Below, in pieces: positions 1-8,805 of a stretch of 53,050 bases of DNA. Every line of letters begins with the position of its first letter. Position 1 is the first letter of the stretch. The stretch covers positions 70,169 through 123,218 of the forward strand of contig CALLAU010000029.1 of the NCBI GenBank assembly GCA_938002015.1. The letters are read 5' to 3'. This stretch comes from an uncultured Bdellovibrionales bacterium (GTDB taxonomy: Bacteria > Bdellovibrionota > Bdellovibrionia > Bdellovibrionales > UBA1609). The notes under the pieces are model-generated. The model was not told the DNA's origin, made no database searches, and saw only the letters and a program-made list of their open reading frames with translations. The translations under genes and the position numbers were made by a program.

Positions 1-30
1 CTTACTACTTAAAGTTAATTTAATAAAAAA

Positions 31-483
31 TTACTTTAAATGCTTAGAAACAATTTTAGTCATTTCAAACATATTAACTTTTGGTTTTCCAAAAACAGGC
101 TTTAACTTAGCATCAGCTATAATGTCTCTTCTGTTCTTTGGATCTTGAAGGTCATTTTTCTTAATGTAAGCCCAAAGCTTTTTAACAACTTCAGTTCTTG
201 GAACTGGTTTAGCACCAATTACAGCTGCAAGTTTATCGCTTGGAGTAAGAGCTTTCATGAAAGCCGGATTCGGTTTTCTTTTAGTCTTCTTTTTTGCAGG
301 CTTTTTCTTAGCTACTTTCTTCTTTGCAGTAGTTTTCTTCTTAGCTGCTTTTTTAGTAGTTTTTTTCTTAGCTACCTTTCTAGTAGTTTTTTTCTTAGCT
401 ACCTTCTTTTTTGCAGTAGTTTTTTTCTTTGCTGTTTTCTTCTTAGTAGTCTTCTTCTTAGAAGTTTTTTTCTTTGCGGCCAT
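31..483 (-). CDS. Histone-H1-like lysine-rich tail fused to a SWIB domain
   Basis: 150 residues in two parts. Residues 1 to about 72 are almost entirely Lys, Thr, Ala and Val in degenerate KKKT/AKKK repeats, as in bacterial histone-H1-like proteins. Residues about 73-150 are a SWIB/MDM2-type domain: the segments PRTEVVKKLWAYIKKNDLQD and VNMFEMTKIVSKHLK are near-canonical for the family. The start is supported by a strong AGGAGGG ribosome site just upstream of the ATG. By family knowledge the tail binds DNA non-specifically and SWIB domains occur in chromatin factors and chlamydial proteins; a nucleoid-associated role is inferred. The tail is encoded by imperfect tandem repeats (about 275-475), so its length may vary between strains. 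Confidence 0.9.
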   Translation of the reverse strand: MAAKKKTSKKKTTKKKTAKKKTTAKKKVAKKKTTRKVAKKKTTKKAAKKKTTAKKKVAKKKPAKKKTKRKPNPAFMKALTPSDKLAAVIGAKPVPRTEVVKKLWAYIKKNDLQDPKNRRDIIADAKLKPVFGKPKVNMFEMTKIVSKHLK

Positions 484-590
484 TGTATAACCCTCCTATC
501 TATTAAAATTTGCCAGTTAAGCAATATAAAAGCAAGCAAAAGCTGTGCCCACTTTTTTAAAGAATCTTAAATTCCCCTATGAAAAGTGAA

Positions 591-2267
591 CTATTTTAAC
601 TTTCGATACTTGATTCTAGTTGGCTGAATCGTATCAATCCCGCGCCTAGTCTTATAATCATCCTCATATTCAGAGTAAGGACCCGGGTAACAAACCACTT
701 CACTATCACCCTCAAAAGCCATTGTATGAGTACAAATTCTATCTAAAAACCACCTGTCATGTGAAATAACTACCGCACTACCGCCAAAATTGAGCAGTGC
801 ATCCTCTAGTGCACGCATCGTATTCACATCAAGGTCGTTTGTTGGCTCATCAAGCAAAATAAGGTTAGCTCCCTGAGAAAGCAGCATAGCTAACTGAACC
901 CTATTTCTCTCTCCACCAGAGAGAACTCCTACTTTCTTTTGCTGGTCACCACCAACAAAGTTGAATTTTGAAACATAGGCTCTAGAGTTCATTTCTCTGT
1001 CCCCTACCTTCATCACATCTTCACCACCAGAAATCTGCTCCCAAACAGACTTATTTGGATCTAAATCAGCCCGTGACTGATCGATATAAGCAAGCTTCAC
1101 AGTGCTACCAATCCTAAACTCACCTGAATCCGGTTTTTCTTGCCCCGCCATCATTTTAAAAAGCGTGGTCTTACCCGCACCGTTTGGTCCAACGATCCCC
1201 ACAATAGCCCCTTTTGGAATTTCAAATGAAAAATCTTGAAACAAAGTCTTATCCCCAAAAGATTTGCTGATCCCATTAGCCTCAATCACTAAGTCACCCA
1301 GTCTTGGACCCGGTGGAATATAGATCTGTAAGTCCTGTAGCTTTTCTTTTTCAGGCTCCTTAAGAAGACTCTCATAGTTAGAGATACGAGCCTTAGACTT
1401 AGCGTGACGCCCCTTAGGGGCCATCTTTACCCACTCAAGTTCTTTTTCTAAAGTCTTTCTCTTTCTATTTTCCTGTTTTTCTTCTTGCGCTAGCCTCTTA
1501 CTCTTTTGGTCAAGCCATGAAGAGTAGTTTCCTTTCCAAGGAATTCCCTCACCACGATCAAGCTCTAAAATCCAACCAGCAACATTGTCTAAAAAATACC
1601 TATCATGGGTAACAGCTATTACCGTGCCCGGAAATTTAGCTAAATAGTGCTCAAGCCAAGCTACAGATTCAGCATCTAAATGGTTAGTGGGCTCATCAAG
1701 TAGTAAAATATCTGGGCTTGAAAGAAGAAGCCTAGCTAAAGCAACCCTCCTCTTCTCTCCTCCAGAAAGGTTTGTAATACTCTCTTCTTCTGGAGGGCAT
1801 CTTAAAGCGTCCATGGCTTGTTCAATTTTTTGATCCACTTCCCATCCATCAACTGCCTCTATTTTTTCTTGAATAGAGCCCTGCTTTTCAATCAGTTCAT
1901 TCATTTTATCTTCTGTAAGATCTGGATCACAGAGCTCTTCACTGATTTTATTAAAATCTGCAAGGTGCTTTGGAAGGTCTCCCATACCAGATAATATATT
2001 TTCTTTAACGTTTTTCTCTGGGTCTAACTCAGGTTCTTGCTTTAAAAAGCCTAGTTTAAAATCTTTTGCAGGAAAGGCTTCCCCTAAAAAGTCATCATCC
2101 TCTCCAGACATCACTTTTAAAAGAGAGCTTTTTCCAGCACCGTTTAAACCTAAAACGCCAATTTTTGCTCCATAAAAGTAAGATAAATAAATATCTTTTA
2201 AAACGTACTTATTTGGTGGGTAAACTTTACTGACACCCTTCATCGTATAAATGATTTCTTCAGACAT
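591..2267 (-). CDS. ettA: Energy-dependent translational throttle protein EttA (ABC-F ATPase)
   Basis: 558 residues, the usual EttA length. Two ABC ATPase domains are present with Walker A GLNGAGKSS (about residue 40) and GPNGAGKTT (about 360), signatures LSGGEKRR and LSGGERNR, and Walker B regions ending DEPTNHLD and DEPTNDLD. The inter-domain arm (about 240-310) contains the EttA-typical ELEWVKMAPKGRHAKSKARI stretch. There are no membrane segments, as expected for ABC-F proteins that act on the ribosome. EttA binds the E site and gates the first elongation steps according to ATP/ADP level. An AAGGAGTG ribosome site precedes the ATG. It lies about 100 nt upstream of the SWIB gene on the same strand, but that gene has its own strong ribosome site. 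Confidence 0.95.
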   Translation of the reverse strand: MSEEIIYTMKGVSKVYPPNKYVLKDIYLSYFYGAKIGVLGLNGAGKSSLLKVMSGEDDDFLGEAFPAKDFKLGFLKQEPELDPEKNVKENILSGMGDLPKHLADFNKISEELCDPDLTEDKMNELIEKQGSIQEKIEAVDGWEVDQKIEQAMDALRCPPEEESITNLSGGEKRRVALARLLLSSPDILLLDEPTNHLDAESVAWLEHYLAKFPGTVIAVTHDRYFLDNVAGWILELDRGEGIPWKGNYSSWLDQKSKRLAQEEKQENRKRKTLEKELEWVKMAPKGRHAKSKARISNYESLLKEPEKEKLQDLQIYIPPGPRLGDLVIEANGISKSFGDKTLFQDFSFEIPKGAIVGIVGPNGAGKTTLFKMMAGQEKPDSGEFRIGSTVKLAYIDQSRADLDPNKSVWEQISGGEDVMKVGDREMNSRAYVSKFNFVGGDQQKKVGVLSGGERNRVQLAMLLSQGANLILLDEPTNDLDVNTMRALEDALLNFGGSAVVISHDRWFLDRICTHTMAFEGDSEVVCYPGPYSEYEDDYKTRRGIDTIQPTRIKYRKLK

Positions 2268-2407
2268 TTAAGCACTCCTTTAAAAATTAAATGTGTAAAA
2301 CACTGGAAACATAGGGCATTCAAAAGAATAAAACTTCTGCAAGCTTTTTATTTCACAACAAACGACATAATAATTAGAAAAAAAAACTTGTCAAAGCTCT
2401 TTCACCT

Positions 2408-2668
2408 ATGGAGAATCTTTATCTTACGACTATGATGATTTTAAACACCTTATTAGTACAACCGGCGCAGTATATGAATAGCTCATTTAAGAAGGCTCTT
2501 TCGTTTATGTATGCTGGATCAGATCATACAACGATAAGTACTTCTAACCCTCTGACTGAGGAAGCTCCTTCAGTAAACCTTGATAATTCTCTTATGAGTC
2601 AGAATAATTTTCTAAACGAAAAAGAGCAGATATTTCAAGAAATCAAAAACTTACTGGATAATTTCTAA
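2408..2668 (+). CDS. Small hypothetical protein
   Basis: A possible 86-residue gene. The N-terminal 35 residues are moderately hydrophobic (TTMMILNTLLVQPAQYM) and the rest is polar, ending in an acidic helical stretch (NEKEQIFQEIKNLLDNF). I do not recognise a family. No convincing ribosome site precedes the ATG, and the gene stands alone, divergent from ettA. It could be a real short protein or a chance reading frame in AT-rich DNA. Confidence 0.35.
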   Translation: MENLYLTTMMILNTLLVQPAQYMNSSFKKALSFMYAGSDHTTISTSNPLTEEAPSVNLDNSLMSQNNFLNEKEQIFQEIKNLLDNF

Positions 2669-2983
2669 CCTAAAAACAAATACCCACCTTTAAAGTAATT
2701 GCCACTAGCTAGCCTCTCTTAATAAAACTGCATTTATGCTTTATAAGTATTTTTGGCTTAATTTGAGAAAAATATAAGCTCTTTTAAGTAAATTTGTTTA
2801 AATAATGCTAAAATGACTCTGGTTTAGAGCACAGGGTCGTTTGCAGTATGAAAGCCTTCATATCTTACTTTAGTCACGAATACCCCTTATCACTCAAAAT
2901 TTAAATGCTTAAAGCCACTACACAAGTTTTAATAGAACGTAAGGTTAATTTTTTATTTACAATACAAGGGAGCCTTTAAATAT
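2669..2983. other. AT-rich intergenic region
   Basis: About 315 bases with no supportable reading frame. It is AT-rich and probably carries the promoter of the downstream lipoprotein gene; I see no clear -35/-10 pair, terminator hairpin or repeat. Confidence 0.5.
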
Positions 2984-4654
2984 ATGAAATCACAGCTCAA
3001 TACCTCCACTCAGTTACCATCTATTAATACTTCCATCATGCGTAAAACCATAGCTCTACCACTCATTACACTCCTTATTTGCGGGTGTGGAGATAGTGGG
3101 CAAGATAGCCCCTCTCTTAATGCCCTAAACTTTAATATAACCTCAACCGGCATAAGTTCAGAGGTTTCTATAAATGTAAACGGCTTAACTCTCACAAGTA
3201 TCACGAGTGATGACTCCTTTGACGCCGCAACCATGCTTGCTACTGGTGAGACCTATACCGTCTCTTATCAAAGCTCCACCAATCAACTTTGTCGCATCGA
3301 TAACGCCTCTGGAACTGCTATAAAAGGAACTCAAGACATTAGTATCAATATAAACTGTCTTAACTGGACTGACCCAGCTGACATCATGGATAAAATCTCT
3401 AATAGCAGTGAAGATGCAACAAACGCTCAAGTCGCCCTTTCTGAAGGTGGAGATGCTGTTATTGTATGGCAACAGTCTAATGGGAGTAATGAGCAAATCT
3501 TTATAAGTGAACTTAGAAGTGGCACATGGACTTACCCAGCAAGCTTAAATGATAATATTTCTCCTAATGGAGAAGATGCCCACTCTCCTCAAGTTGATAT
3601 CAATGCAAATGGAGACACATTAATTGCATGGATTCAATCTGATGGCATAGTTGATCAGATTTTCTTTAGTGAATATAGAAATGGCACATGGGCTCACCCT
3701 GTTGACACAGATGATAGCATTTTACCAGATTTTCAATATGTCTATAACCCAAGTGTAGCCATCTCAGATAATGGAGATAGCCTGATTGTATGGAATCAGT
3801 CTGACAACAGCAGAGATCAAGTTTTCTTAAGTGAATACAGAAATGGCACATGGACTCACCCAGTAGATTCAAGTGATAACATCTCTCCAAATGGAAATGA
3901 TGTGAATAACCCAAAAGCATATATTAATGCCAGTGGTGAAAGCCTTATCGTGTGGCAACAGTTTGATGGCAGTAACAATCAAATTTTTATGAGCGAGTAT
4001 AGAAACAACTCATGGTCTCACCCAACAAGTGCAACAGATAATATTTCCCCTGATACAACTTCAGCAAGTGACCCTAGAGCGGATATCAACGACTCAGGAG
4101 AGAGCATTATTGTTTGGAGGCAGTCTGACTCATCAAACTCTCAGATTTTTAAAAGCGAGTATAGAAACTCAGTTTGGACACACCCAGTAGATCTAACAGA
4201 TAACATTTCTCCAAGTGCGCAAGATACTTTTACACCAGAGGTCTCTCTTGGAAATAATGGAGATGCAGTTATTGTATGGAGACAGTCAAATGTTAGTAAC
4301 GACCAAATTTTTATGAGTGAATTTAGAAACAACTCTTGGTCACACCCGAGCGACCTTCAAGATAATATTTCTCCTAACGGTTCAAATGCAAAACTCCCAA
4401 GTCTTTCTGTTAATTCAAATGGAGAAACATTTATTACTTGGCAGCAAACATCTGGAATCAGAGAACAAATTTTTAGAAGCGAGTTTAGAAATAGCACCTG
4501 GTCTCACCCTGATGATTTAAGCGATAACTTTTCTCCAAATGATCAAGATGCACTTAAGCCAAAGCTTTCTTGTAGTAGTAACGGACAAGCTCTTATTGTG
4601 TGGGAGCAGCAAAGTGGCAGCGATCTACAGGTTTTTGTAAGTGAGCATGATTAG
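2984..4654 (+). CDS. Lipoprotein with eight 54-residue tandem repeats (probable beta-propeller)
   Basis: 556 residues. A hydrophobic segment ending in the lipobox LLICGC (Cys about residue 35) marks a lipoprotein; it is preceded by an unusually long polar N-terminus of about 18 residues. An internal Met (MRKTIALP) just before the hydrophobic core is an alternative start, but only the first ATG has an AAGGGAG site upstream. After a short Ser/Asn-rich domain (about 40-130), seven complete copies and one partial copy of a 54-residue unit follow, each with the pattern GD-x-IVW-x-Q-(6)-QIF-x-SE-(2)-R-(3)-W-(2)-P-(6)-D-N-ISP. The repeat length suits a 7-8-bladed beta-propeller. It may be a surface or periplasmic binding protein; ligand unknown. 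Confidence 0.8.
   Translation: MKSQLNTSTQLPSINTSIMRKTIALPLITLLICGCGDSGQDSPSLNALNFNITSTGISSEVSINVNGLTLTSITSDDSFDAATMLATGETYTVSYQSSTNQLCRIDNASGTAIKGTQDISININCLNWTDPADIMDKISNSSEDATNAQVALSEGGDAVIVWQQSNGSNEQIFISELRSGTWTYPASLNDNISPNGEDAHSPQVDINANGDTLIAWIQSDGIVDQIFFSEYRNGTWAHPVDTDDSILPDFQYVYNPSVAISDNGDSLIVWNQSDNSRDQVFLSEYRNGTWTHPVDSSDNISPNGNDVNNPKAYINASGESLIVWQQFDGSNNQIFMSEYRNNSWSHPTSATDNISPDTTSASDPRADINDSGESIIVWRQSDSSNSQIFKSEYRNSVWTHPVDLTDNISPSAQDTFTPEVSLGNNGDAVIVWRQSNVSNDQIFMSEFRNNSWSHPSDLQDNISPNGSNAKLPSLSVNSNGETFITWQQTSGIREQIFRSEFRNSTWSHPDDLSDNFSPNDQDALKPKLSCSSNGQALIVWEQQSGSDLQVFVSEHD
3467..4630 (+). repeat. Tandem 162-nt coding repeat, 7 full periods
   Basis: The conserved Trp codon of each unit falls at 3467, 3629, 3791, 3953, 4115, 4277, 4439 and 4601, exactly 162 nt apart every time. 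No insertion or deletion has occurred although the sequences have diverged. Confidence 0.95.
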
Positions 4655-4697
4655 TTTAAATAAAATACAAGCTTAGAAAAAAACTTATTTAGTAAAA

Positions 4698-5006
4698 TCA
4701 TTTTGCTTGCTTGTGACTACAGTCAGGCGTTTTAAAACCTCGCTTATGAGCTTCCTCAAGCGTTAAAATTCTAAGACTTAGAGCATGAACTGATTTTTTT
4801 AACTCTTCATCTAATAAAGTCATCACTTCTCTTTGGCGATCAATTTTCATTTTACCTTTAAAGTAATCTGAAATGATTAAAACCTTAAAGTGTGACTCTC
4901 TTCCTTTTGGGCCAGAGTGGTTGTCACTTTCATTCTCTATTTCAAAAACTAAAGGTGCGTAAGCCTCATTAATTTTTTCAGTTATTTTTTTCTCCACTGT
5001 TCCCAT
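4698..5006 (-). CDS. BolA family protein
   Basis: 102 residues from the ATG at 5006, which has AGGATGA at good spacing; an ATG three codons upstream (5015) is possible but has no site. The order matches BolA: N-terminal helix (EKKITEKINEAYAPLVFEIENES), the glycine-rich loop and strand (DNHSGPKGRESHFKVLIIS), and the helix-turn segment RQREVMTLLDEELKKSVHALSLRILTLEEA. BolA proteins pair with monothiol glutaredoxins and handle Fe-S clusters; no glutaredoxin gene is adjacent. The C-terminal tail (FKTPDCSHKQAK) is slightly longer than usual. The gene converges on the repeat lipoprotein with a gap of about 43 nt. Confidence 0.85.
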   Translation of the reverse strand: MGTVEKKITEKINEAYAPLVFEIENESDNHSGPKGRESHFKVLIISDYFKGKMKIDRQREVMTLLDEELKKSVHALSLRILTLEEAHKRGFKTPDCSHKQAK

Positions 5007-5224
5007 AAATTTCATCCTAACACCAGTGAGTTACTTAATATAGTGCCTTTTTTATAGGATAAAAGTTCTTTTACAGCTCTCTTAAAATTAAAAACTTTTC
5101 AATACCGCACTCCTACTACAACCTAATAAGCATAAGACGAGCTCTTATCAGTAAGTCTTGCTATTTTATGATCACTTAGCTAGGTTTTTTTTAAGCAAGG
5201 GTAAAACAGTGAGGGGGTTTCACA

Positions 5225-5881
5225 GTGATTAACATTATTAGACTTATAAGGGTTTTGGCTTTCTTCTCCTTAGCCTTACCGGCACTTGCTCAAGAAGCCA
5301 GTGATAACTTATCAGCATTTCAAATAGCTGCTGACTTTAATCAACTAGATTTAGAGAATCTACCTGTCTGGGATAAAGATAATTACAAACAACGTTTTAA
5401 AGAAATTCGAGATAAGAAGTTTTTAACTTACCAAGGAGAAAAAAGAAGAATACCATGGCTTTATGCTCGAGATGGATGCCACACAAGGTCTACCTTATTT
5501 ATTAGAGAGGCTGAAAGACTCAACTACGAAAAACCCAAGAAGGTCTTTATTTTTGGTGAGTTAGAAATAAAAGGATCCATTATCCCTAGAGGCTCTGTTA
5601 AACCTTGGTTTCACGCAGCTCCTATTGTACAGGTTAATGGAGAACCAATGGTTTTAGACCCTGCAGTGAGTTTTTCTCGCCCCTTACCACTTCAGACATG
5701 GGCAGAACTTATCACAATTGGTAAAACAATTTTCTCAATCTGTAGCCCAGATACCTATATGCAAACTTCAAGCTGCAACAGCCCAGGCCCACTTGATATG
5801 AAAAGGTTCGAGGAAGAAACTCAACTCTTTTTAAGATTTGAAACAAACATTATGAGAAACCTAGGGCTCAGCTTTAAATAA
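5225..5881 (+). CDS. Secreted protein-glutaminase-like (protein deamidase) protein
   Basis: 218 residues from a GTG start preceded by GAGGGGG. A signal peptide covers residues 1-22 (cleavage near ALA-QE). The C-terminal half resembles the protein-glutamine glutaminase fold of Chryseobacterium type: DGC85HTRS, then a helix, FIFGEL, then PWFH130AAPIVQV and VLD145PAVS. Cys85, His130 and Asp145 fit the Cys-His-Asp catalytic set, and Cys173/Cys184 could form a disulphide like that of the secreted enzymes. The predicted reaction is deamidation of protein glutamine to glutamate outside the cytoplasm. The match was read by eye from motif order and spacing. In a predator it could be a prey-directed effector, but that is inference. 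Confidence 0.65.
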   Translation: MINIIRLIRVLAFFSLALPALAQEASDNLSAFQIAADFNQLDLENLPVWDKDNYKQRFKEIRDKKFLTYQGEKRRIPWLYARDGCHTRSTLFIREAERLNYEKPKKVFIFGELEIKGSIIPRGSVKPWFHAAPIVQVNGEPMVLDPAVSFSRPLPLQTWAELITIGKTIFSICSPDTYMQTSSCNSPGPLDMKRFEEETQLFLRFETNIMRNLGLSFK

Positions 5882-6135
5882 AAGAAACTAGAGAACAGCC
5901 GCTCTGATTATAACATTTTGCATAACTAACTTCATTTAATTAGTACCAAGTTTTCACCTTAAGAACCCAAAAAAGCCAGATCATTGGAGGATCACTTACC
6001 ATAAAGTTTGAAAATGGCTAACTTCAAAACATAAAAAATTCTCACGTTGAAGCTATTTGAGGTAAATATCTAACGCCATCTAACTGAACTGTTAACTCAG
6101 TTTGCTTAAAAACGTATTTTTAATAGAACTAATTA

Positions 6136-6819
6136 CTAAAGCTTTCTAATAAAACCTCTAATGCGCTCTAACTGCTTTAAAGCTTTACTGCGTTTTCTGC
6201 CAAGCTTTGCTTCTCCTATACCAAAAATTGTACAAGTTTTTGCATCAGCTAAAATCACATCAAGCTCTCCTAAAGTCTGACCGTTACTAGCATGATAAGA
6301 AACTCCACCCGTTAGAAAAACATCAGTTGTAAACTCACCTGTTTCTTCGGCATGTCTTTCTAGCATTTCTTCAAACATAGAAGTGCCTGGAAGGTATGCA
6401 TAAGTAAGGACTTCTAAGATCTCACCTTCAGAGTTATAAGTAGCCTCTCTTTCACTTTTACCTTCATTTAAAATCTTAAAAAACTTTGTTAAAGTCTCGT
6501 TATTATTAATTTTTTTCATCGCATTTTCTATCGTGCGATCAGAAGAGCTAGGCTTAAGAGCGTCCCAAAGAATCTTTGCCTCCCCTCTTTCAATTGGCAC
6601 CTCTGCCGAGAAACCAGAGTTCGTTGAGCCACGTGACCCAACAGTAAAGTAAGTGATCGCCTCAGCTGTAAAAAAACTTGGCTTATATTCTTGGCATTTT
6701 TCAGGAACATTTACATCAAGCTTTAAAGCTCGAAACGGGTTCCTTTCTGCGTAAGAAAAAGTTGATATTAAAACAAGACCAATAGTAGTGCTTACTGCAC
6801 TATAGAACGAAAGCTTCAT
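6136..6819 (-). CDS. Exported protein with PD-(D/E)XK-like motif
   Basis: 227 residues from an ATG preceded by GGGGGAA; a TTG five codons upstream is less likely. A signal peptide spans residues 1-24 (FSYA). The C-terminal part has the core of a PD-(D/E)XK nuclease fold: GE185LD187VILAD, then GIGE203AK205L, then a helix with Gln216 (LKQLERIRGF), with a candidate Glu in the preceding helix (EGEILEVLTYAYL). Asp187, Glu203 and Lys205 are the expected metal and catalytic residues. No specific subfamily is recognised. An exported enzyme of this fold would be a nuclease acting in the periplasm or outside the cell; substrate unknown. Confidence 0.6.
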   Translation of the reverse strand: MKLSFYSAVSTTIGLVLISTFSYAERNPFRALKLDVNVPEKCQEYKPSFFTAEAITYFTVGSRGSTNSGFSAEVPIERGEAKILWDALKPSSSDRTIENAMKKINNNETLTKFFKILNEGKSEREATYNSEGEILEVLTYAYLPGTSMFEEMLERHAEETGEFTTDVFLTGGVSYHASNGQTLGELDVILADAKTCTIFGIGEAKLGRKRSKALKQLERIRGFIRKL

Positions 6820-6886
6820 GCTAATTTCCCCCAATGAAATATAATTTTCACAAGGGGAAAGCTTTAATGCAAGGTTTTAAAGCTTT

Positions 6887-7672
6887 TTATATAATTCCGA
6901 CAAAAACGTAACAAAAGACAGTGATTAAAATTATCGTCAATGCAGAAAATCTTAAGCCTTGAGTTAGCATTGGGTTCAAAGGCCTAAAGAATAAGGAACT
7001 TAAGAGAACTGAAAACATAAGCAAGCTAAGCTCAAAAATTGAGTTCTTAAAAAAACTGAAATTTAATTCTTGATTTTGTCCAAAAAGAAGAAAAGACACC
7101 ACTGAAAAAAGCCCAACAAAAAACATCACACCGTTTCCAGTAGGCGCAAGCTCATCTTTTTTAACCCAACCTCTGCTCATAAAGAGAATATTAGATATAA
7201 GTCCAGTACCCACTCCTGCAAAGCCCGACAAAATTCCTACAAAAAAACCCCACACCCCTTTAAAACTTGTCCAATCAGAAGTAACAAAAATCTTTTGCGA
7301 TAGCGGGCCTTTAATAAAATTGATAACTGATCTTATAAGCATAAGAGCAATAACAACCAACAAAACAACTTTTAAACTCTTGCCACTTACTTGAAGCGCT
7401 AAATAAGACCCACAAAAAGAACCAAGCCCTGCAGCTGGCCCCCAAAACTTTAAAACACTCCAGTTTACTAAACCCTGCCTGTGAAAACTTATAAGGTTTG
7501 CTAGAGAGTTTCCCATAATCACAAATAAGGAGACTGCAACAACTTGATGCTGACTCCAGTCTGTTATAAGAGGCAAGAGTGGAACAAGTAAAACACCACC
7601 ACCAATACCTAAAAGAGCTGAAACACAGCCAACTCCAAAGCCTATAAGTAAAAGTGTAAATAACATGCTCAT
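6887..7672 (-). CDS. TauE/SafE family sulfite/sulfonate exporter-like permease
   Basis: 261 residues with about seven to eight hydrophobic helices. The hallmark glycine motif is present in both halves: LLGIGGGVLLVPLLPL (about 21-36) and ILSGFAGVGTGLISNILF (about 148-165). Length and layout match the family. Members export small anions such as sulfite or sulfoacetate across the inner membrane; the substrate here cannot be told. It lies 29 nt downstream of the 7702-8595 gene on the same strand, so the two are probably cotranscribed. Confidence 0.85.
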   Translation of the reverse strand: MSMLFTLLLIGFGVGCVSALLGIGGGVLLVPLLPLITDWSQHQVVAVSLFVIMGNSLANLISFHRQGLVNWSVLKFWGPAAGLGSFCGSYLALQVSGKSLKVVLLVVIALMLIRSVINFIKGPLSQKIFVTSDWTSFKGVWGFFVGILSGFAGVGTGLISNILFMSRGWVKKDELAPTGNGVMFFVGLFSVVSFLLFGQNQELNFSFFKNSIFELSLLMFSVLLSSLFFRPLNPMLTQGLRFSALTIILITVFCYVFVGII

Positions 7673-7701
7673 CTAAATAATACTTTTCTTGCCTAAAAAA
7701 C

Positions 7702-8595
7702 TTAAGACTCTTCTATTCTTTGATAGACATTTAAAGGATCCCCAATTTCACCATACCTTAGTTCATCAGGCTTTAGAAAAAGAGCTGAGCCTTGGTTTTC
7801 TACTCTATGATACTCAAGCTTAGTTTGAAGGTATATTAGACTCTCCCTATCTTTTGGATTTACTTTAAAGCCAGCCTCTTTAAACCTGTTCTCAAAGTTT
7901 TCATTCTCTTCTCTTAAGAAAAACTTCTCCCATGACTTAAAATTAATCTGACACTTATAAGTCATTGTTCTTGGATGAGAATGCACAGGAGTGTATGCAG
8001 TTAAAAGTTCAAAATCTCCGTAATTTGCATGAAGTTTTAAAGCTGGACTTTCCCACTGAGTCATTCCACACAAAACCTCAATATTAGAATACCAAAGACC
8101 AAAGGCTTTAGATAAAAATCCCATCCCATAAAATCTATGTTCTTTAGGTATAAGTGAATTTATGGAACTTAAGTTATGAGCCACCCATTCCCTTCTATTC
8201 GCACAAGGTATAGCTATAAATAAGGATAAAGGCGTCCATTCAGTTGTAAGAAACTTCTCCCCTATAACTTCTCTTAAGTGAGTTGGAAGTTTTGAGGTTC
8301 TATAAGCAAAACCTGTTACAATACCAGGAATTAAGCCACAGTCATAAAAAACCCAACCAGGCATTGGCATACCACTTTGCTGAAAAGCCCTTCCTTCAAC
8401 CTCCATAATGAGTCTAGCAAAACCTTCTTCTTTCATAGAAAGCGGCTCTCTTTGCAAGACTTCCTTATCTTTAAACCAATCGCAGTCTTTTAAATAAGCT
8501 CCCGGTTCATTTCTTCTGTTCTCTTTTCTAACAAAAAAATAAGGTTGAATATCAGGATTATTAAGCCAATTTGTCTTTTCAGGTAAAACAGTCAT
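7702..8595 (-). CDS. Conserved-looking hypothetical cytoplasmic protein
   Basis: 297 residues with no signal peptide or membrane segment, rich in Trp, Tyr and Phe. I do not recognise the family. Visible features are aromatic-rich motifs (MPMPGWVFYDCG, YGMGFLSKAFGLWYSN), a His-containing segment TPVHSHPRTMTYKC and a charged C-terminus. Ordinary composition and length suggest a real enzyme or binding protein. It is the first gene of a probable two-gene unit with the TauE-like permease, so a role linked to the transported compound is possible but unproven. Confidence 0.75.
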   Translation of the reverse strand: MTVLPEKTNWLNNPDIQPYFFVRKENRRNEPGAYLKDCDWFKDKEVLQREPLSMKEEGFARLIMEVEGRAFQQSGMPMPGWVFYDCGLIPGIVTGFAYRTSKLPTHLREVIGEKFLTTEWTPLSLFIAIPCANRREWVAHNLSSINSLIPKEHRFYGMGFLSKAFGLWYSNIEVLCGMTQWESPALKLHANYGDFELLTAYTPVHSHPRTMTYKCQINFKSWEKFFLREENENFENRFKEAGFKVNPKDRESLIYLQTKLEYHRVENQGSALFLKPDELRYGEIGDPLNVYQRIEES

Positions 8596-8805
8596 AAACT
8601 TATACTACTCTTTATAAAAGAAAAGATTCAAGTCTGTCCACGTTTTATCAATTACTTTATAAAATATGAATAAGTATTTTAGTTTGCTTTCTTAAAAGTC
8701 ATGTCCGAGAAAAGCACCCAAAGCAAAACAGCCTCAAGCTCTTAAGAACATCGCAATTGCACATCTATTCTTATAACAAAACAGAAAATAAGAGGAGTGG
8801 TAATT

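Noticed and set aside
9..39. Inverted repeat TTAAAGT/ACTTTAA at the end of the SWIB gene
   Set aside because: Only A/T-rich 7-bp arms with a 17-nt loop overlapping the stop region; expected by chance in this composition.
145..570. Plus-strand reading frames of 141 and 77 residues opposite the SWIB gene
   Set aside because: They are the Ser/Leu/Phe-rich complement of the Lys-rich tail; the minus-strand frame has a strong ribosome site and a recognisable domain.
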